64,000 nucleotides of DNA from Albula goreensis (taxonomy: Eukaryota; Chordata; Actinopteri; Albuliformes; Albulidae): positions 11,154,128 through 11,218,127 of the forward strand of contig CM040758.1 in NCBI GenBank assembly GCA_022829145.1, read 5' to 3'. Shown piece by piece: positions 35,476 through 55,545 of this stretch. The first letter of the stretch is position 1. The number at the start of each line of letters is the position of its first letter. The notes beneath the pieces are model-generated. The model searched no databases. It saw only the letters and a program-made list of their open reading frames with translations, and was not told where the DNA came from. The position numbers were made by a program, and so were the translations under genes.

Positions 35476-38400
35476 CAAATGGGAATTATATATTTTACGA
35501 TCAGATATTGCCAAATATAAATAAAATGTCATAACAAAATATATGTATTTTATATGTATTGTATATTACATTTTCATAAAACCCATACATTTATAGTGCA
35601 CTGCATAGTATTCCACCTGTCACATCTACAAGAGACTTAGACCAACAGGGGTAATAGCAGAAAATGCTAGAGGCACAGAAGGGCCACATGGTGCGTGTGG
35701 TGGTCCAGCTGGCATTTCCTGAATATTTGTGAACCATCTACTGATGGTTCCAGCCCTCTGCCTGCCCACCCCTCCCCTCCCCTTCCCTCCCATACTGTCA
35801 TTGAGAGTCTCAGTTTGGCTGAGGTTTAAACTCTCCTCCGCACCTCCCATTTCTTGGCTTTCAGTAACATGTGCACCTGACGAGCGGTTTCACGAGGCCC
35901 CCCTGTCATGAATTTTGCATCGGTCCCCTGACGCGGGTGTGACAGGGCCTGTTAACCTTTAAGCGTAGAGAAACATACGCCGCTTATTGTGTCCAACGGG
36001 AGCTGTGGTTGCACTTGGGCAGCGATGGGCTCCCCCCATCTGTCAGGGAATCTCGGACTGCAACAGCTCACAATTCACATTAGCTGTAACCGTTTCACCA
36101 TTTACTGACCTCACCTTTACTGACATTGTGTGCCTGTCAGGTTTATAACTGTATGAGCTGAGCTGATTTCTCAATCCAATGTGTGTACAGGGCGCAGATG
36201 GTAAAGAGGGTGAGGATGTAAACTTACGAAGTTTGTATATTCCACAAATTCACATCACCCTTTGGTTCAGTTTTATTAGTATTTCTACAGGTAAAATTAG
36301 GAAGTCAGTTCAGATGGAATAGACCTTTCAGCTAGCAATATCATCTGAGTTTGACCATCGAAGTAGAATCCCACAAATCTTAAGGGGGTCCTGTTCAGTG
36401 TGTTTGTGTAACCACGGCTATCCCAGAGCTTTTAGTGTGTGAATATCAGCATTTGAAATGCCAATAAAATCATCTTATTCTTTCCTGCAGTCATGTGTCC
36501 CTTTCTTTGTGAGAGCCCCAGTGGGAAACAGTGTATCTGCTGAAAGCTCTGTTTCTCTGCTTCACAGTGACACCATTTTTCATCTCATGAATAGAGTCTC
36601 TGTCAGATTGAATCAGTGAATGTCACAGGGAATCTGAAATAGATGCAGCCTCTTAACTCATTCAGTCTGGTAACGTCCTCCTTTTTCAAAAAAGGAATTG
36701 AGAGGAATGACCCAAGGAGTGTCAGGTAATTAAGGTATCAGGAGTGAAGAAAAAAATACAAGAGAAAAAATGCAAATTACAGTTCACAGAATCTAAGTAT
36801 GTCAAATCAAATATGATAAACAAAGATTTTTTGAAGGGGGAAGGGTTTCTTCAGTATACCCTCCACACAAACACACATACACACTCACTTATTAGCATAA
36901 GTTAGCATACGGTATTTGCGATGCTAATTCAGAGCAGTGGATGATTTACTAATGGTTAAGTGTCCAAGGTATATCAACAAATATATACGTTAGGGTATTA
37001 GCCTAAACAATGTGATCCTCTTACAGGTTATCCTTCCTGCCATTCATGAATTAGCTATTAGTATTTTGTATTCATATGTGTGATTTTCTCCTTATGTAGT
37101 AGGGGTGGTTTGTGAAGAAGAGGACTGATATCAATTTTGGTAGGAAAAAAAGGATTGTTTTTTGTTTTTTTTACAAAAGGCTGATTCTCACATCCTGAAA
37201 TGTGTTTTCACAAAGTTATTAAAACATCTTGTTCATAAGAAACTGGATTGTAAAGGGGAAATTTAGAGGTATAGTGCAGTATTTGTTCCTTTCTAGTGCT
37301 ACCCAGTTATTGGATGTGAAGTTTATGTACTTTTGTAATGTAATAGAGAGAAAATGAGTCTTGGAAAATGCGGATGAAATGTCCTGTTAAATGTGCTTAT
37401 AGTGCAGTCACAGTGTGCATGCAGGAGACAGATGCGATTGAGAGAATAATGGGAGAATCTGTTACGTGAGAAAGCCAAGTGGCTTATACTTGACAGGCCC
37501 GAGAACGAAAAGCGACGAAAAAACTGCATCCGTCTGCAAAGTCATTTGAGGAGACGCATAAAAAATAAAAAGTCTGGACGTTGGAAAATACATCATCCAG
37601 ACGAGGATTCCCGAGCATTTCTTCAAGGTTTAGATCCTGATTCTGTACCACATCGCAACCCCATGTGACTGCTACAGAAACCCATCAAGCTGATATGCTC
37701 ATTTTGTACCAGCCTGACTTATGATGACCGCTAAGAAAATGTCTGTGCCTGACAAACTGATAACGATCATCACAAGGTCAAATCTGAGGCTGACGCAAAA
37801 TCATACAGTGATTTTCTGTCTCAGCCTCCCTTTAATCACGAGGTTAAATGACTAGATCATAACGTACTGTAGCTTTATATGACTCTGCTCACATTACTGG
37901 CCATACTGTCTTGCATTGCAAAATCATTGAATGATCCAGCATATTATCAGAAGTGAAAGCACCCGTGTTATTCAGACTATACTTGGCAATTGAATTAAAA
38001 AACATCAATGCGATCGATGTGACATGTATGATGTGGAAGAGAAAGAATGCTTTGCTTTTATGAAATATGCAACCTGATGATTCTCTGACAATCAGGGAAA
38101 TTACAATAAACCAGGTAAAGGACATTAAACAGAAAAGACTGGAATATTTCACATGTGAAAAAGCATGGTAAAAAGCTGTCAGACACAGTCATTGGCTATG
38201 ACAGGTGTTATGTTATGCGATGCTATGACAGTTATGCTGGCTTTATAATTCATATTTCAAGTGAATTACAACCCTCATTTTCCCATACATAACAGAACCC
38301 AAGTTTTTTCCCTCCATTATAAACAGATTAAACCAAGATCTGTACCCACTAATAAATCAGTAGGCATAACGTCTTTTGGGAAAGTTGATGGGCACAAAAA

Positions 38401-38651
38401 TAAAAGTTTTAGTATTTTACCAAAACATTGGTACTTTTTTGGAAATGTTTGCTGATCTTTAAAGTTGTGTTGCAAAATTTAACTGAGAAAACCCGGGAGA
38501 GGTGTTGCCTGTAATTGCATAACATCCAAGTAGGCCGGTTACATAAACCCAAAATCAAAGGCAGAATATAAATATGAGCTAAAAAGTTTTAATGTTAAAA
38601 GTAAGTGATGGGGATAAAATATTGCATTCACAAAAGGGAAACACAGGTATA

Positions 38652-38654
<3 letters not shown>

Positions 38655-38745
<91 letters not shown>
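38655..38745. repeat. (TG)n microsatellite
   Basis: About 91 uninterrupted bases of TG dinucleotide. Confidence 0.98.
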
Positions 38746-38747
<2 letters not shown>

Positions 38748-39439
38748 AGGGCTTGTCTTTTTACATGGATCTACGAGCGTTCTCTAAATCATCTGAAAGG
38801 CTGGGAGCGGCAGGAGATTTCTGGATCTGACAGCCTCCAGGAAGAGAGCCAGTGTGTTTCAGAGCAGAAACATGGGAAGGCTTCCAGCGTACCGCCATGC
38901 CTCTGAGCACCAGGGGGTCATCACTGTCACACAACTTCACAAAATAACCCTCAACCCCCTCAATGCTCATGAATAACATTTTGCCTCAGGCCACCCAATT
39001 TAGTGAGTTGCATGTTTTTTTTCATTCTATTTATAAATCTTGTTTTTATATGCTTTAATGTGATTATTATTTGAAACCACCAAGGTTAAACGTTGTGAAT
39101 GGATAAAAGATTATATTATATAGATATAACATGTTGCTACACGTTCTTCTCATGTGTGCCTGCAGAAAGAGATCGTACCAGTCACACAAAATGACAAAAT
39201 TCCTCACAACTCATTACAATTCAGCAAATAATTATAAAAAAATATTTTGGTTCAGAGCTCCTGATTCTTTCTTTTTTCACTTTATTGCAATTTTCAAGTT
39301 TCATTTGTATTGATTAATTTTGCATAATTGTATTTATTTCTATTTACTTATTTTGGAAGAGTATGTTTGTTCTGCTGCATTCTGGATTGAACTGATGCAT
39401 TACACTTCATAACTAACTTTAGCAGTACAGGTGAAGGGT

Positions 39440-39760
39440 TTCATTATGTGTTGCTGCTTAGCAATAAGTAGAACAGATAAAGGTTTTTATTTTATCGATG
39501 CACTATGATGCAAAGCTACATTTGGCACAACATATGGAGGATTTTGCTGTATGATTCTTTGTCCTATATAGCTAGGTTTAGTGAAACAGATACAGGGTCT
39601 TACTGTATTTATATGCAGTGCTACATAGCTGGGTTTAGTGAAATAGATACAGGTTTTATTATGTTGATGCTTCGTGCTGCATAGCTAGGCTTAGTGAAAC
39701 AGATACAGGTTTTATTGTATTGATATGTGGTGCAGCTTGGCCAGGCCCAGCAGAATAGCA
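39440..39760. repeat. Degenerate minisatellite, about 56-57-bp unit
   Basis: The phrase gctaggtttagtgaaacaga, followed by tacaggttttatt, recurs at 39571, 39628, 39684 and, more altered, near 39740. An older copy lies near 39450. Spacings are 57 and 56 bases. Confidence 0.85.
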
Positions 39761-39895
39761 GGTCAGTTGGAGCAGTTTGTGGCTCCCTTCCCCAGGGTAG
39801 AGAAATCTGCCTGCCTCAGCCTCTGTGGGTCTGAATTACCCACCGAGCACCAACCTGAGTTTTTTTCTGCTGACGAATTAGAACAGACTCTTGCA

Positions 39896-40029
39896 GTGTA
39901 TGTGTGTGTGTGTGTCCATGGGAGTGAATTAAACTGTATATGTGTGGGGGGTGTCTGTCTGCCTGTGTGTGTGTGTGTGTGTGTGTGTCTGTGTGTGTGT
40001 GTATGCCTATGGGTATGTCTATGTGTGTG
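39896..40029. repeat. Compound, interrupted (TG)n tract
   Basis: Two TG-rich blocks at 39896-39915 and 39962-40029 are separated by ordinary sequence. They create false open frames. Confidence 0.9.
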
Positions 40030-41614
40030 CGACAGTTAAGAACTCAGATGCCTGATCCATACTTTTGGTTCCTCCTCCAGGATAGGTCATGTGACACTGG
40101 GAGGAAAATGCAATCAGTACTGTGCCAGAAAAGCACGCTTCAGTCCCAGCTCTTCTCTTGGCCATCTGACTCCCCCATACTCCCTCCGCCAAAACATCCA
40201 CCCCACCCCCCACCGCTTCAGCTACCGCCACTCTGCTCCTGCTCCATGTCACCTCAGCACCTGTCCTGGTCCATCCGCTTGCCTTGAGGGAGAACCCTGG
40301 GAATTTCGCCCGACTGCATAACCGAGCTCTAGAGACACAGGAGCGGGGGTGCCTAGTGGGGGCGTTGGGTTTATGGGCCTCACAAATAAAGTACCGGGGT
40401 GAGGCTGAACCCAGCTTTCATGTGTTTTATTCCACTGCTATTTGAGCAGCAGTGATTACCATGGTGGTGTTATATAACCCGACACCCTGTATCTCATATA
40501 GTCTGTTCCCAGATTTACGGTGGCACAGCGCCGGCCTGTTCTGTTTCTCTGCTTTAATGATTGCTTTAGGGGTCTGTTTTCTAGAAAGGGTACCTACCCT
40601 GGAAAAAAAAGAGAAAAATGTTGTGGATAATTTATGCTTCTGTGTGATTGTATTTCCCAAGTAGTCTATCTTAGGTTAGAAGTCCTTTGGATTTAACAGA
40701 ATAAAAGGGGTCTCTTTGCTTTGTAAGTGGCATGACGCATTTCTCAAGGTTTGCCGATTAAATGTGTAATTTAGCAACCCTTTTCCAATGTGTGTGAGTG
40801 TGTTTGTGTGAATCTGTGTGTGTGAATGTGTATGTCTGTATCTATATGTGAATGTATATATGTCTGTATCAGTGTGTGTGTATGTGCGAGAGAGGGAGAG
40901 AGAAAGAGATGCTTGTGTGTGTGTGTGTGTAATTATTCATTGTTTCAGCTGATTCATGCAAGGCAAATTCAAGACTAGAATAGAAAAGGGTGGATTTTGG
41001 ACAATGCTGCTAGATAAGAGGCACTTTCAGGCCTTCAATTTTAAATTAAAATAGGAAAGGCAAAACCCTTTTATGCAGCCAAATTATAACATAATTAAAG
41101 ATAAAAAAATATATATATATAAATGTAAGATCTTAATTTTTTGGTTTTTGCATTTTGCCTTTCATAAAAATGACTTACGCATATTTATAATACATTTCTC
41201 TGTACATATATCCAAGTCTCGTTGGCTTGCATTTATGAATAGCATAACACTGGTTACTGTGCTTAATGTTAAATATTTGAATATGCTGGTTTATGATGTA
41301 TGTAGATGTATATAGATTTGTATCATGCAGGTCATTGCTGCTGTAGTGGTGGCAGGGTGATTGGCTTTCTGCTGTGTTGAGGCGTTCTGCTCCTCTTGAT
41401 CCATATTGACCATTTCCTCGCTCAGACCTATTCGCTCCCTCGAGATCATCATTCACTGGTCATTTAACACTTCCGTCTCTTCACTCCCTCTAAATCTTGT
41501 TCTTTGAGCTTCTCTTTCCCATAATTCCTTTTATTGCAGTAAAAAAAGAAATAGTACATTTTAACGCGAAGCAACATTGCCCTCAAGTGGTGTTTTAACA
41601 TAAAGTGGATACGG

Positions 41615-41615
<1 letters not shown>

Positions 41616-41647
<32 letters not shown>
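41616..41647. repeat. (CA)n microsatellite
   Basis: Thirty-two bases of CA dinucleotide. Confidence 0.97.
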
Positions 41648-41650
<3 letters not shown>

Positions 41651-41721
41651 GTACACCCGATAAGTTAAACACTAAATGCACAGGGCTGACATTTTGAATT
41701 AACAGGAATGTAATGCGGTTA

Positions 41722-41870
41722 GTACAGTAGCTCAGTGGCTAGTGCTGTGGTCTCACAGCTAAGAGGATCCAGGTTTGATTTCCACCATGGCTAGGCCCTT
41801 TCTCTGCAGGGTTTGCATGTTCTCATCTATCCCATGTGGATTTTTTCCAGGTCTGACAATCTGTTCTTTT
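41722..41870 (+). repeat. tRNA-derived SINE (DANA / V-SINE-like)
   Basis: The head reads gtagctcagtggctagtgct, a pol III A-box-like phrase, then tctcacagctaagaggatcc and aggtttgatttcc, a decayed B box. The body continues with gggtttgcatgttctc and tcccatgtggattttttcca. This order matches the tRNA-derived fish SINEs carrying 'ggctcagtggttagcactgt', 'gttcgaatcc' and 'gtttgcatgttctccc'. It is diverged and truncated at its 3' side. Confidence 0.75.
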
Positions 41871-43859
41871 TGCTTTTTATTTGAAGTGTGAAAATGGATA
41901 GGAACACAGTCCAAATGGTGTTGTGAAGGAGAGGCCCATAAAAAAAAACATTGTTTTAATTTAAATGTTTTTACTAATTAGAAGAAACCATTTTGTTTTG
42001 CATGTTCCATCCCTCACCCCAGAGAATAGTAAGCTGCACCTTAATAGTAAAGCATCAAGGTCAACCTTCGTGACCATTGGAGTTCGTTGGCTGATGCACA
42101 TGTAGTGTATGTATTGTTTTGACTGGCTGAGCAAGGTTGTTGTGCATCACTCAGGTACAAAGTGTGTGTTTAATTAACTCAAAGCCTTTTATTTGAATAC
42201 ATGTGTCAGCTGTGTTGACTGGTCAGGCTGGAAGGTCACTGACAATCTGTTGTTTTCACCTGTTTTATCTTGATTTATTCCTATAAATTTCTAGCCTCTT
42301 TTTCCACTATAGTTTTTAAAGCCTTTTTACAAATGCACAGAGCAAAACGTCGGCAGATATTTCATTAGAAATATGTCTAGCTTTGGGGAGAATACAAATG
42401 TTCATGGTACAGCACTCTTACAGAATAGTACTATTGCAAGGGGAAGTTTTAGTGTCGGATGCAGGATTATCGGTACCAGAGTAAGTTGTGGTAAACCAAG
42501 GAAATAAAACTGTAAAACTGATCTGTCAACCTGTAGATGATGCAATCCTCTTGGATGGCCTGGCTGTCTGTTGTGTTGTAAAATCTGAGGAGTGATAAAT
42601 AAACAATGGCCTCATATCACTGAAACATTAAATATTAAAATCTGCAAGTCCAGAACAGCAGGCAGAATGTTCAAAGGCTTTAAAATACCAAGGTCAGTTA
42701 GAAGTCACAAAGAAACCATTATTTTTGAGAATAAAGGCTGACTTCCTGCATGTAGTACATCTAGGTTATTCTTCAGGTGTGTTTTTTTCCTGTCATCAAT
42801 AATTAAAAAGCTGTGAGTATCTACATCAGAACAGAGCACATAATATACAACCTAACAAGTCCCATAATTTAGGGAGAAGGCAAGAATAGTTTGCTTTACT
42901 GTGCACAATCAGAAGCAATGCTGACTTACTTCCTGCAAATGAACAAACACACATGTCAAACACTGTAATGTCCTTGAAAACTCATGGAAATCTGTTTCAA
43001 TCTAGCAAATGGAGTATGGCAATATTTCTCTCTAAGTCATTGACATGATGCATTGCACTATCAAGTCTACCAACACCAGTATGCTCTATTTGATTAAGTG
43101 CAGTAAATTACAATGTATGTGAATTACATCAAAATATGGTCCAAAAGTATCTTTTGATTTGAATTTACTGCAGGGGCACATATTCACAAGCATATTTCCT
43201 TTCTTTGTGCTCCAATATGAAGGACTTTGAGCATTTAGAGCAATACATGTAATCCTTGAAATTTTTATGTCATCCTGAAAAGGCATTGAAAATTATACAT
43301 GTAAATCTAATTTGAATAGCAATCCTTTTGTACTAAAATAGTGCTTGCACATTCAGTTGTGTTTTTAACCTGATAAATTCCCTTGCCCTGAACTGTGTTC
43401 ATATTGAGCAGGTTATCATATATTATTCATCAATCCTGAGACTGTTTTTGTGTTGTTTTATAGAAAATGCAACGGGAAGGCTGACAGAAGTGTGTTTTGC
43501 CTTTTTATTACTATTCAGTCCCTTAATTAATTCAAATACTTACTCAAATAATATGCAAAATTATGAAAACAAATCAGTTTAGCTTATTATACATAGATGC
43601 TAGCATGCACTCTTCTGGATATATAACAGAGATTGCCACAATGGAAATTCTACATTGTGAGCAAAAAAGATAAATAAATATTTTTCAGCATCCATTCTTT
43701 GTCAGCAGCCAATGGTCAACGTGTTTACCATGGGCTAAAAAACATATTATCAATTAACTTAGAAACCCAAGGCTGCTCTGATCTTCCCATGTCAGCATGG
43801 TCACCATAGAAAAATCCTGTTACTGTGGAAAGAACCAGAGAGTCCAACTACCTGCTGAT

Positions 43860-44090
43860 TTTTAAGGGAATTGTCTGCTGGATCATTAATGTATCCTAAA
43901 GGTTAATTAAACATAACATGCTGTCACCTTCTCTTTGCTCCGATGTGTAAGAAGGTATTTAATTACCTCAATTAAAGTCTGCGATATCATGTCTGAATAT
44001 TTCACAAATAAAATGTGGATTGTTTAACAATGAATACAATTTTTGTATTCTTTTGATGGGCCCATAGTTCTTGTTGCCAAGGTAACTGAT
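43860..44090. promoter_or_regulatory. Candidate conserved non-coding element with an RFX X-box
   Basis: AT-rich DNA with several ATTA, TTAATTAA and AATTACC homeodomain-type cores is followed by gttgccaaggtaac at 44073-44086. That site fits the RFX X-box pattern of two inverted half sites (GTTGCC and GGTAAC). Conservation cannot be measured here, so the call is an inference. Confidence 0.3.
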
Positions 44091-47059
44091 CAAAGAAGAA
44101 ACAGTGTGTGGTGTATGACTGCATGATTATTTTGTGATATTATAATTTAAGATGTCAATCAAATCAAATGAAAGGCTGAGACTAAAGCTTGAGACTAAAC
44201 ATTATAATTATTATCAGCAAGGTTTGTTGATATTTGTTATGTTTTCTGGAACAACTGAATATGTTTTAGCAGATGAGAGAGGGCAAGAAACACTGGCTGG
44301 TTAATTCAACAGATTGACTTATTTTTGTTCCCACTCCAGTCAAACATTTCCTGATTTAATTTCAAGCGATACCAATAAAACAGAAGCAGTGAATGGTGAC
44401 ATAGGTGTTCAGATTACTAGATGGAAAAGCAATGCCTTTAATATCTTTATAAGCGGTATCATATATCCAGCACACCTATAACAGACTCAAGAATGCACTT
44501 CACAGCACACAGGAGATCTTTTAAGGAAGAAATGATAAAATCATCTTTTATAATGAAAATACTCATTCTATCACTGATCTGATTATTTTTGGATTTGGAT
44601 TGTTGTGCAGCTCCAATTTTAAGCAGCAGATGCATGCATTTGCCTCTAATAAACTGTACCTACATCCAAGCAATGTGAATTGGTATTGGTTGTTTACCAA
44701 GAGAGGAAGTATATGCAGGTGTATTTGGGTGAAAAAAGCCATTAACCAAATGTACCTCTGCAGGACAGCTTATGGCTATGGCTTAGTTCCTCTAGGTTTC
44801 CATCAGGGAAAAAGGGTATAAAGCGTCTGGCTAGTCTGTGCAGATACCTCAGAAACAGTTTAAAGATAAATGTTGAAAACTCTTTAAAAAGAACCTGTGG
44901 AAATGGAATATTATCTTTGAAAATTGGCAGGGGGAAGATGAAACTAGGATTTTCAACTTTAAATTAATTTGGATTATGCAAAGCAAGCTTGAAATAATAT
45001 ACTTGTAAACTTAGAAGACTAATCATATTAATTAATTGTCAAGTCAGATAACAAAATGCATCAAGAGAATTGAATTTTAAAATGTACTTTTGAACATGTC
45101 TCTAAGCATTTTGGTAGCAATTATACATGGTTCCTTCTGGTATGGAAACTTACATAGTTGACTTCAACTACTGCTTATCTGAAGTTACTGAAGAACTACT
45201 GCATGGGGGAACTGAAACCTCCAATGATATTTAGGGCTCCAATGACAACAAAAAGCTGCATAATAAGTTTGTGGTAAATAAAATAATTGCACTCTTCCTT
45301 TGCCACAACTAATATACTGTATGTCTGCTTCTGACCACTAGAGGAAGCTAAAGCTTTAGTCTACAAAATGTCCCTTTATATGTTATTCTTGGGAGTATAT
45401 GGCAGCCCATTTGTCTGACCTTCCAAGCCGTGTCATGAAATTTCCACGAAAAGCTAATTACAGTGAAACCATCAACACCTGTGTCAGATTTCCTTATGAC
45501 AGCTCCTGGCATTGACGTCACAACTGGTACCAAAATTGATGATTCTGATTAAGCTCTGAACAATATTGCATTTGACCAGACAGCTGCTGCCTTTGATCCC
45601 TCAGGCAAATCCTGCTTTTTTTGACAATGTGTGGAAAAGTAATTGAAGCCTGGCTGGGCATCTAGGGATGCAGAGCTGAAATCATTTGTCTGCTTGACTG
45701 AGTAATGACTTCCCAGCAGGCTTTTAATCCTTTTGGTCATATTGATCGCAGATATGTGATCAACCAGCTTTCCCACACTGAGAGACTGCCGTTCATCTCA
45801 TACCTCGTCTCAGACATTCCTCATCTCTATGTGTTCTTTCTCAAAACCCACCAGCACAGGCAATGCAGGTCAAGCAAGGCTAAAGATTTCTGTATATTTG
45901 AAATTAAAACATTCAAATCAAACTCCCAAACTCAGAAAACACAGAATATTACTAAATGTGCATAATACATTGTGTTGTACTGCAATCAGTTCTGTCAAAG
46001 TCAAAGAAGCACATTCCTGGCTATTGAATTTAAGTGGACGTTCAAGAAAAAATTATGTGCTGCTCCTTCAATTGCTGGTCTCTTGCATATTGTGCTGGAC
46101 AATACTGGGTGCAGATGAAAAAGAAAACATATTAAAAATAGCACCTTATGTGACCATTTGTGCACAGGTTTTCCTTGTGAGATTCTTGACAATAACCCAA
46201 ATTAGCTTCTCCAAAACATGAATGCAGGGTGACAGTTCACAGCACGAGGTCCGCTCAGGATAGCGCTGCAGTGATTCTGATTTGTGTCATCCCCATAGCC
46301 ACCCACACTCAAGTGTTTGTGGCAGGCCATTTCTGAGAGGGAAAGGGCTTTTGGTGGGCAGGTGGGACAGCATAAATCATGAAGCCACTGCAGACTGGAA
46401 AAAATGTATGCAAATTATTTCTGTGAGGTAGACGTATCAATGACCATGACGTCACAAACAGAGAGAGGAATCAAATTGGATAAAGTCTGTATAGTACCAC
46501 TCACACAGAACTTTGGCCTCAGAGATTGTGAATTATATTGGATTGAATTTTGGCTCAAACATTATTAAGCAACAGCAGTGGTAGACCCTGGCAATATTGA
46601 CCTAATTACTAGCAATGCTGTGTTTACAATAGTGTGGGATAATTCAATATCTCAGCCCACAGGATCTCCTGTACCTCAAATACAAACTGCCTGTCTAATG
46701 CTGACTAATGCTACGTACTGCTATTTCTAATAGCTAACACCCATCTTCTTATAAAGCTTATAGCAAGATAATTCCTTGCTTGATTGTTGTTTGAAAAGAT
46801 TTTGCCTTCTAAAGCAAAAAAAAAAAAAAAAAAAGTAATTTGTTTAAAAATTCACTGAAACCTCCAAAAGTTTTAATTCACTATGGCTCAATGTCTCCTT
46901 AGTGTTGTGTCTAGGTACAGATCATCAGGGTGTTGCACTCGTGATTTTGAGATTTGAAAGTTTAAATGAAATACAATTGCAAACCTAATCACAAACGACC
47001 TTGTTTTGTCCTTTTTCACATGATCTGACGTGAATATAGTGATGACATTTTCAAAAACT

Positions 47060-47295
47060 GCACTACACTGCAGAAACTGTGTCCTGTGGTTAGTTGCGAA
47101 TAGGCCACGAGCTCCAGCTCCACCCTGCAGCCGGACAGACACGAAGCGTCCTACTCGTCACATGACTTGTGTCAGCTGATTTTCACGGATGTCCTCACTT
47201 CAGCACCGCGGAAAGGATCTGCAAGTCAATCGATTGTAACGGTAGTCAAAGTTAGAATGTTTATCGTCTCATTTTAGAGTTGATAAAACACAGAC
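47060..47295 (+). promoter_or_regulatory. tmem144: tmem144 promoter and 5'UTR region
   Basis: The 240 bases before the start codon are richer in GC and CpG than the flanks and show no clear TATA box. They hold gtcacatgac at 47157-47166 (an E-box of the MITF/TFEB M-box type), a second E-box CAGCTG at 47173-47178, and ttcagcaccgcggaaaggat at 47199-47218. The last resembles the REST/RE1 element, with a perfect left half TTCAGCACC and right half GGAnAG. Factor binding is inferred. Confidence 0.5.
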
Positions 47296-54611
<7,316 letters not shown>

Positions 54612-55545
54612 TAAAGTGTCTGCCACAAGGTGGCGACATCGGACAAAAAACGTGTCAAAGGAAATCCAGGCCAGTACTGGAGAATGGCGTGGTTTCCCAA
54701 GTGTGTGCAAATCGCCTTTTTTATTTTTATAAAGTTTTTGTTAAATTTAAGATGCTCTTATTTGTAAACTACACAGGTATTTAATACACTTACACACACT
54801 TGTATTTGTAGACCTTTTTTAATTCACTCAGGATATTTTTTGTGACATTTTCCTTTGTGTGTGTTAATGACACTAAGGTCTTCAGTTGAAGTACGCATGC
54901 AGTTATTTTGCATCACGTCTGCTGGAAATCATGTTTTCTGATACTTTGTTTCAGTAAGCTTGTGATTCAGATATAAAAGGGTGAAGTCTAATCATTGACA
55001 TAATTACAAATAAGTATAATATATGGTATTTTATATATATATAAATCAAGTTTGCAATTAACCGTTTGACAGAATTGCAGCACTAATGACTTATACAAAT
55101 GTGTAATGATGTTGCTGGAGCTGTGACTGAATGGTTGAATATGTTTGCAGTCACGCTGTCGGACTGATGCACTTTGAAGGGTCAAAGGGATTGGGAGTGA
55201 GATGGGGACGCCCCTCTCTGCATTACCGGGTGTGTTTATGGAAGAGTTCTGATCTGCTAAAAGCTCAAGAGACTTTGGCAATTGACATTTTCCCTTCCTC
55301 TGTAAATCAATGATGTGAACATGAGGTGTTGTTATTGACCACTAAGACACAGCCAAGTAAATGGCTACCTGGAACCCTTCACACACACAAAAAAAATCAA
55401 TGTCAGTCCACAAACGGTTATGATCTCAGTTATGCTTGTGTTTCAGCATGAGTAGGAAAGTGTCTTATATTGTACTGAAACAGGTTACATTGCTTAATGT
55501 ATAATAGATAAAATAAACTCAGGGAATGTGTTTTTTTTTTGGATT
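54612..55545 (+). other. tmem144: tmem144 3' untranslated region
   Basis: Non-coding sequence follows the TAA. One AATAAA (54610-54615) overlaps the stop codon, which would give an unusually short tail if used. A second at 55512-55517 is followed by a gtgttttttttt-type T/GT-rich element and is the better candidate for the main end, near 55540. Choice between them is an inference. Confidence 0.5.

Larger units (their letters stand above)
33301..38654. other. Intergenic region with no recognised gene
   Basis: It contains a SINE 3' relic (34820-34960), a lone mariner-type terminal repeat (35444-35470), a small CCAAT-box palindrome (34062-34085), a pyrimidine-rich tract near 35755-35795, and a CpG-containing stretch at 35900-36110. 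No exon was recognised. Confidence 0.6.
38747..47059. other. Intergenic region upstream of tmem144, no other gene recognised
   Basis: Holds a degenerate minisatellite (39440-39760), several TG/CA tracts (39896-40029, 40793-40932, 41616-41647), a SINE (41722-41870), and AT-rich conserved-element-like DNA (43860-44090). A coding-like frame at 45705-45850 was judged too weak to call. Confidence 0.6.

Noticed and set aside
41722-41870. A functional tRNA gene
   Set aside because: A-box and B-box phrases are present but decayed, and the body continues into the known SINE sequence. No cloverleaf can be formed.
45705-45965. Coding-like frame upstream of tmem144
   Set aside because: Composition is mildly protein-like for about 50 codons but there is no family match, no convincing splice sites and no ATG context. 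Too weak to list.
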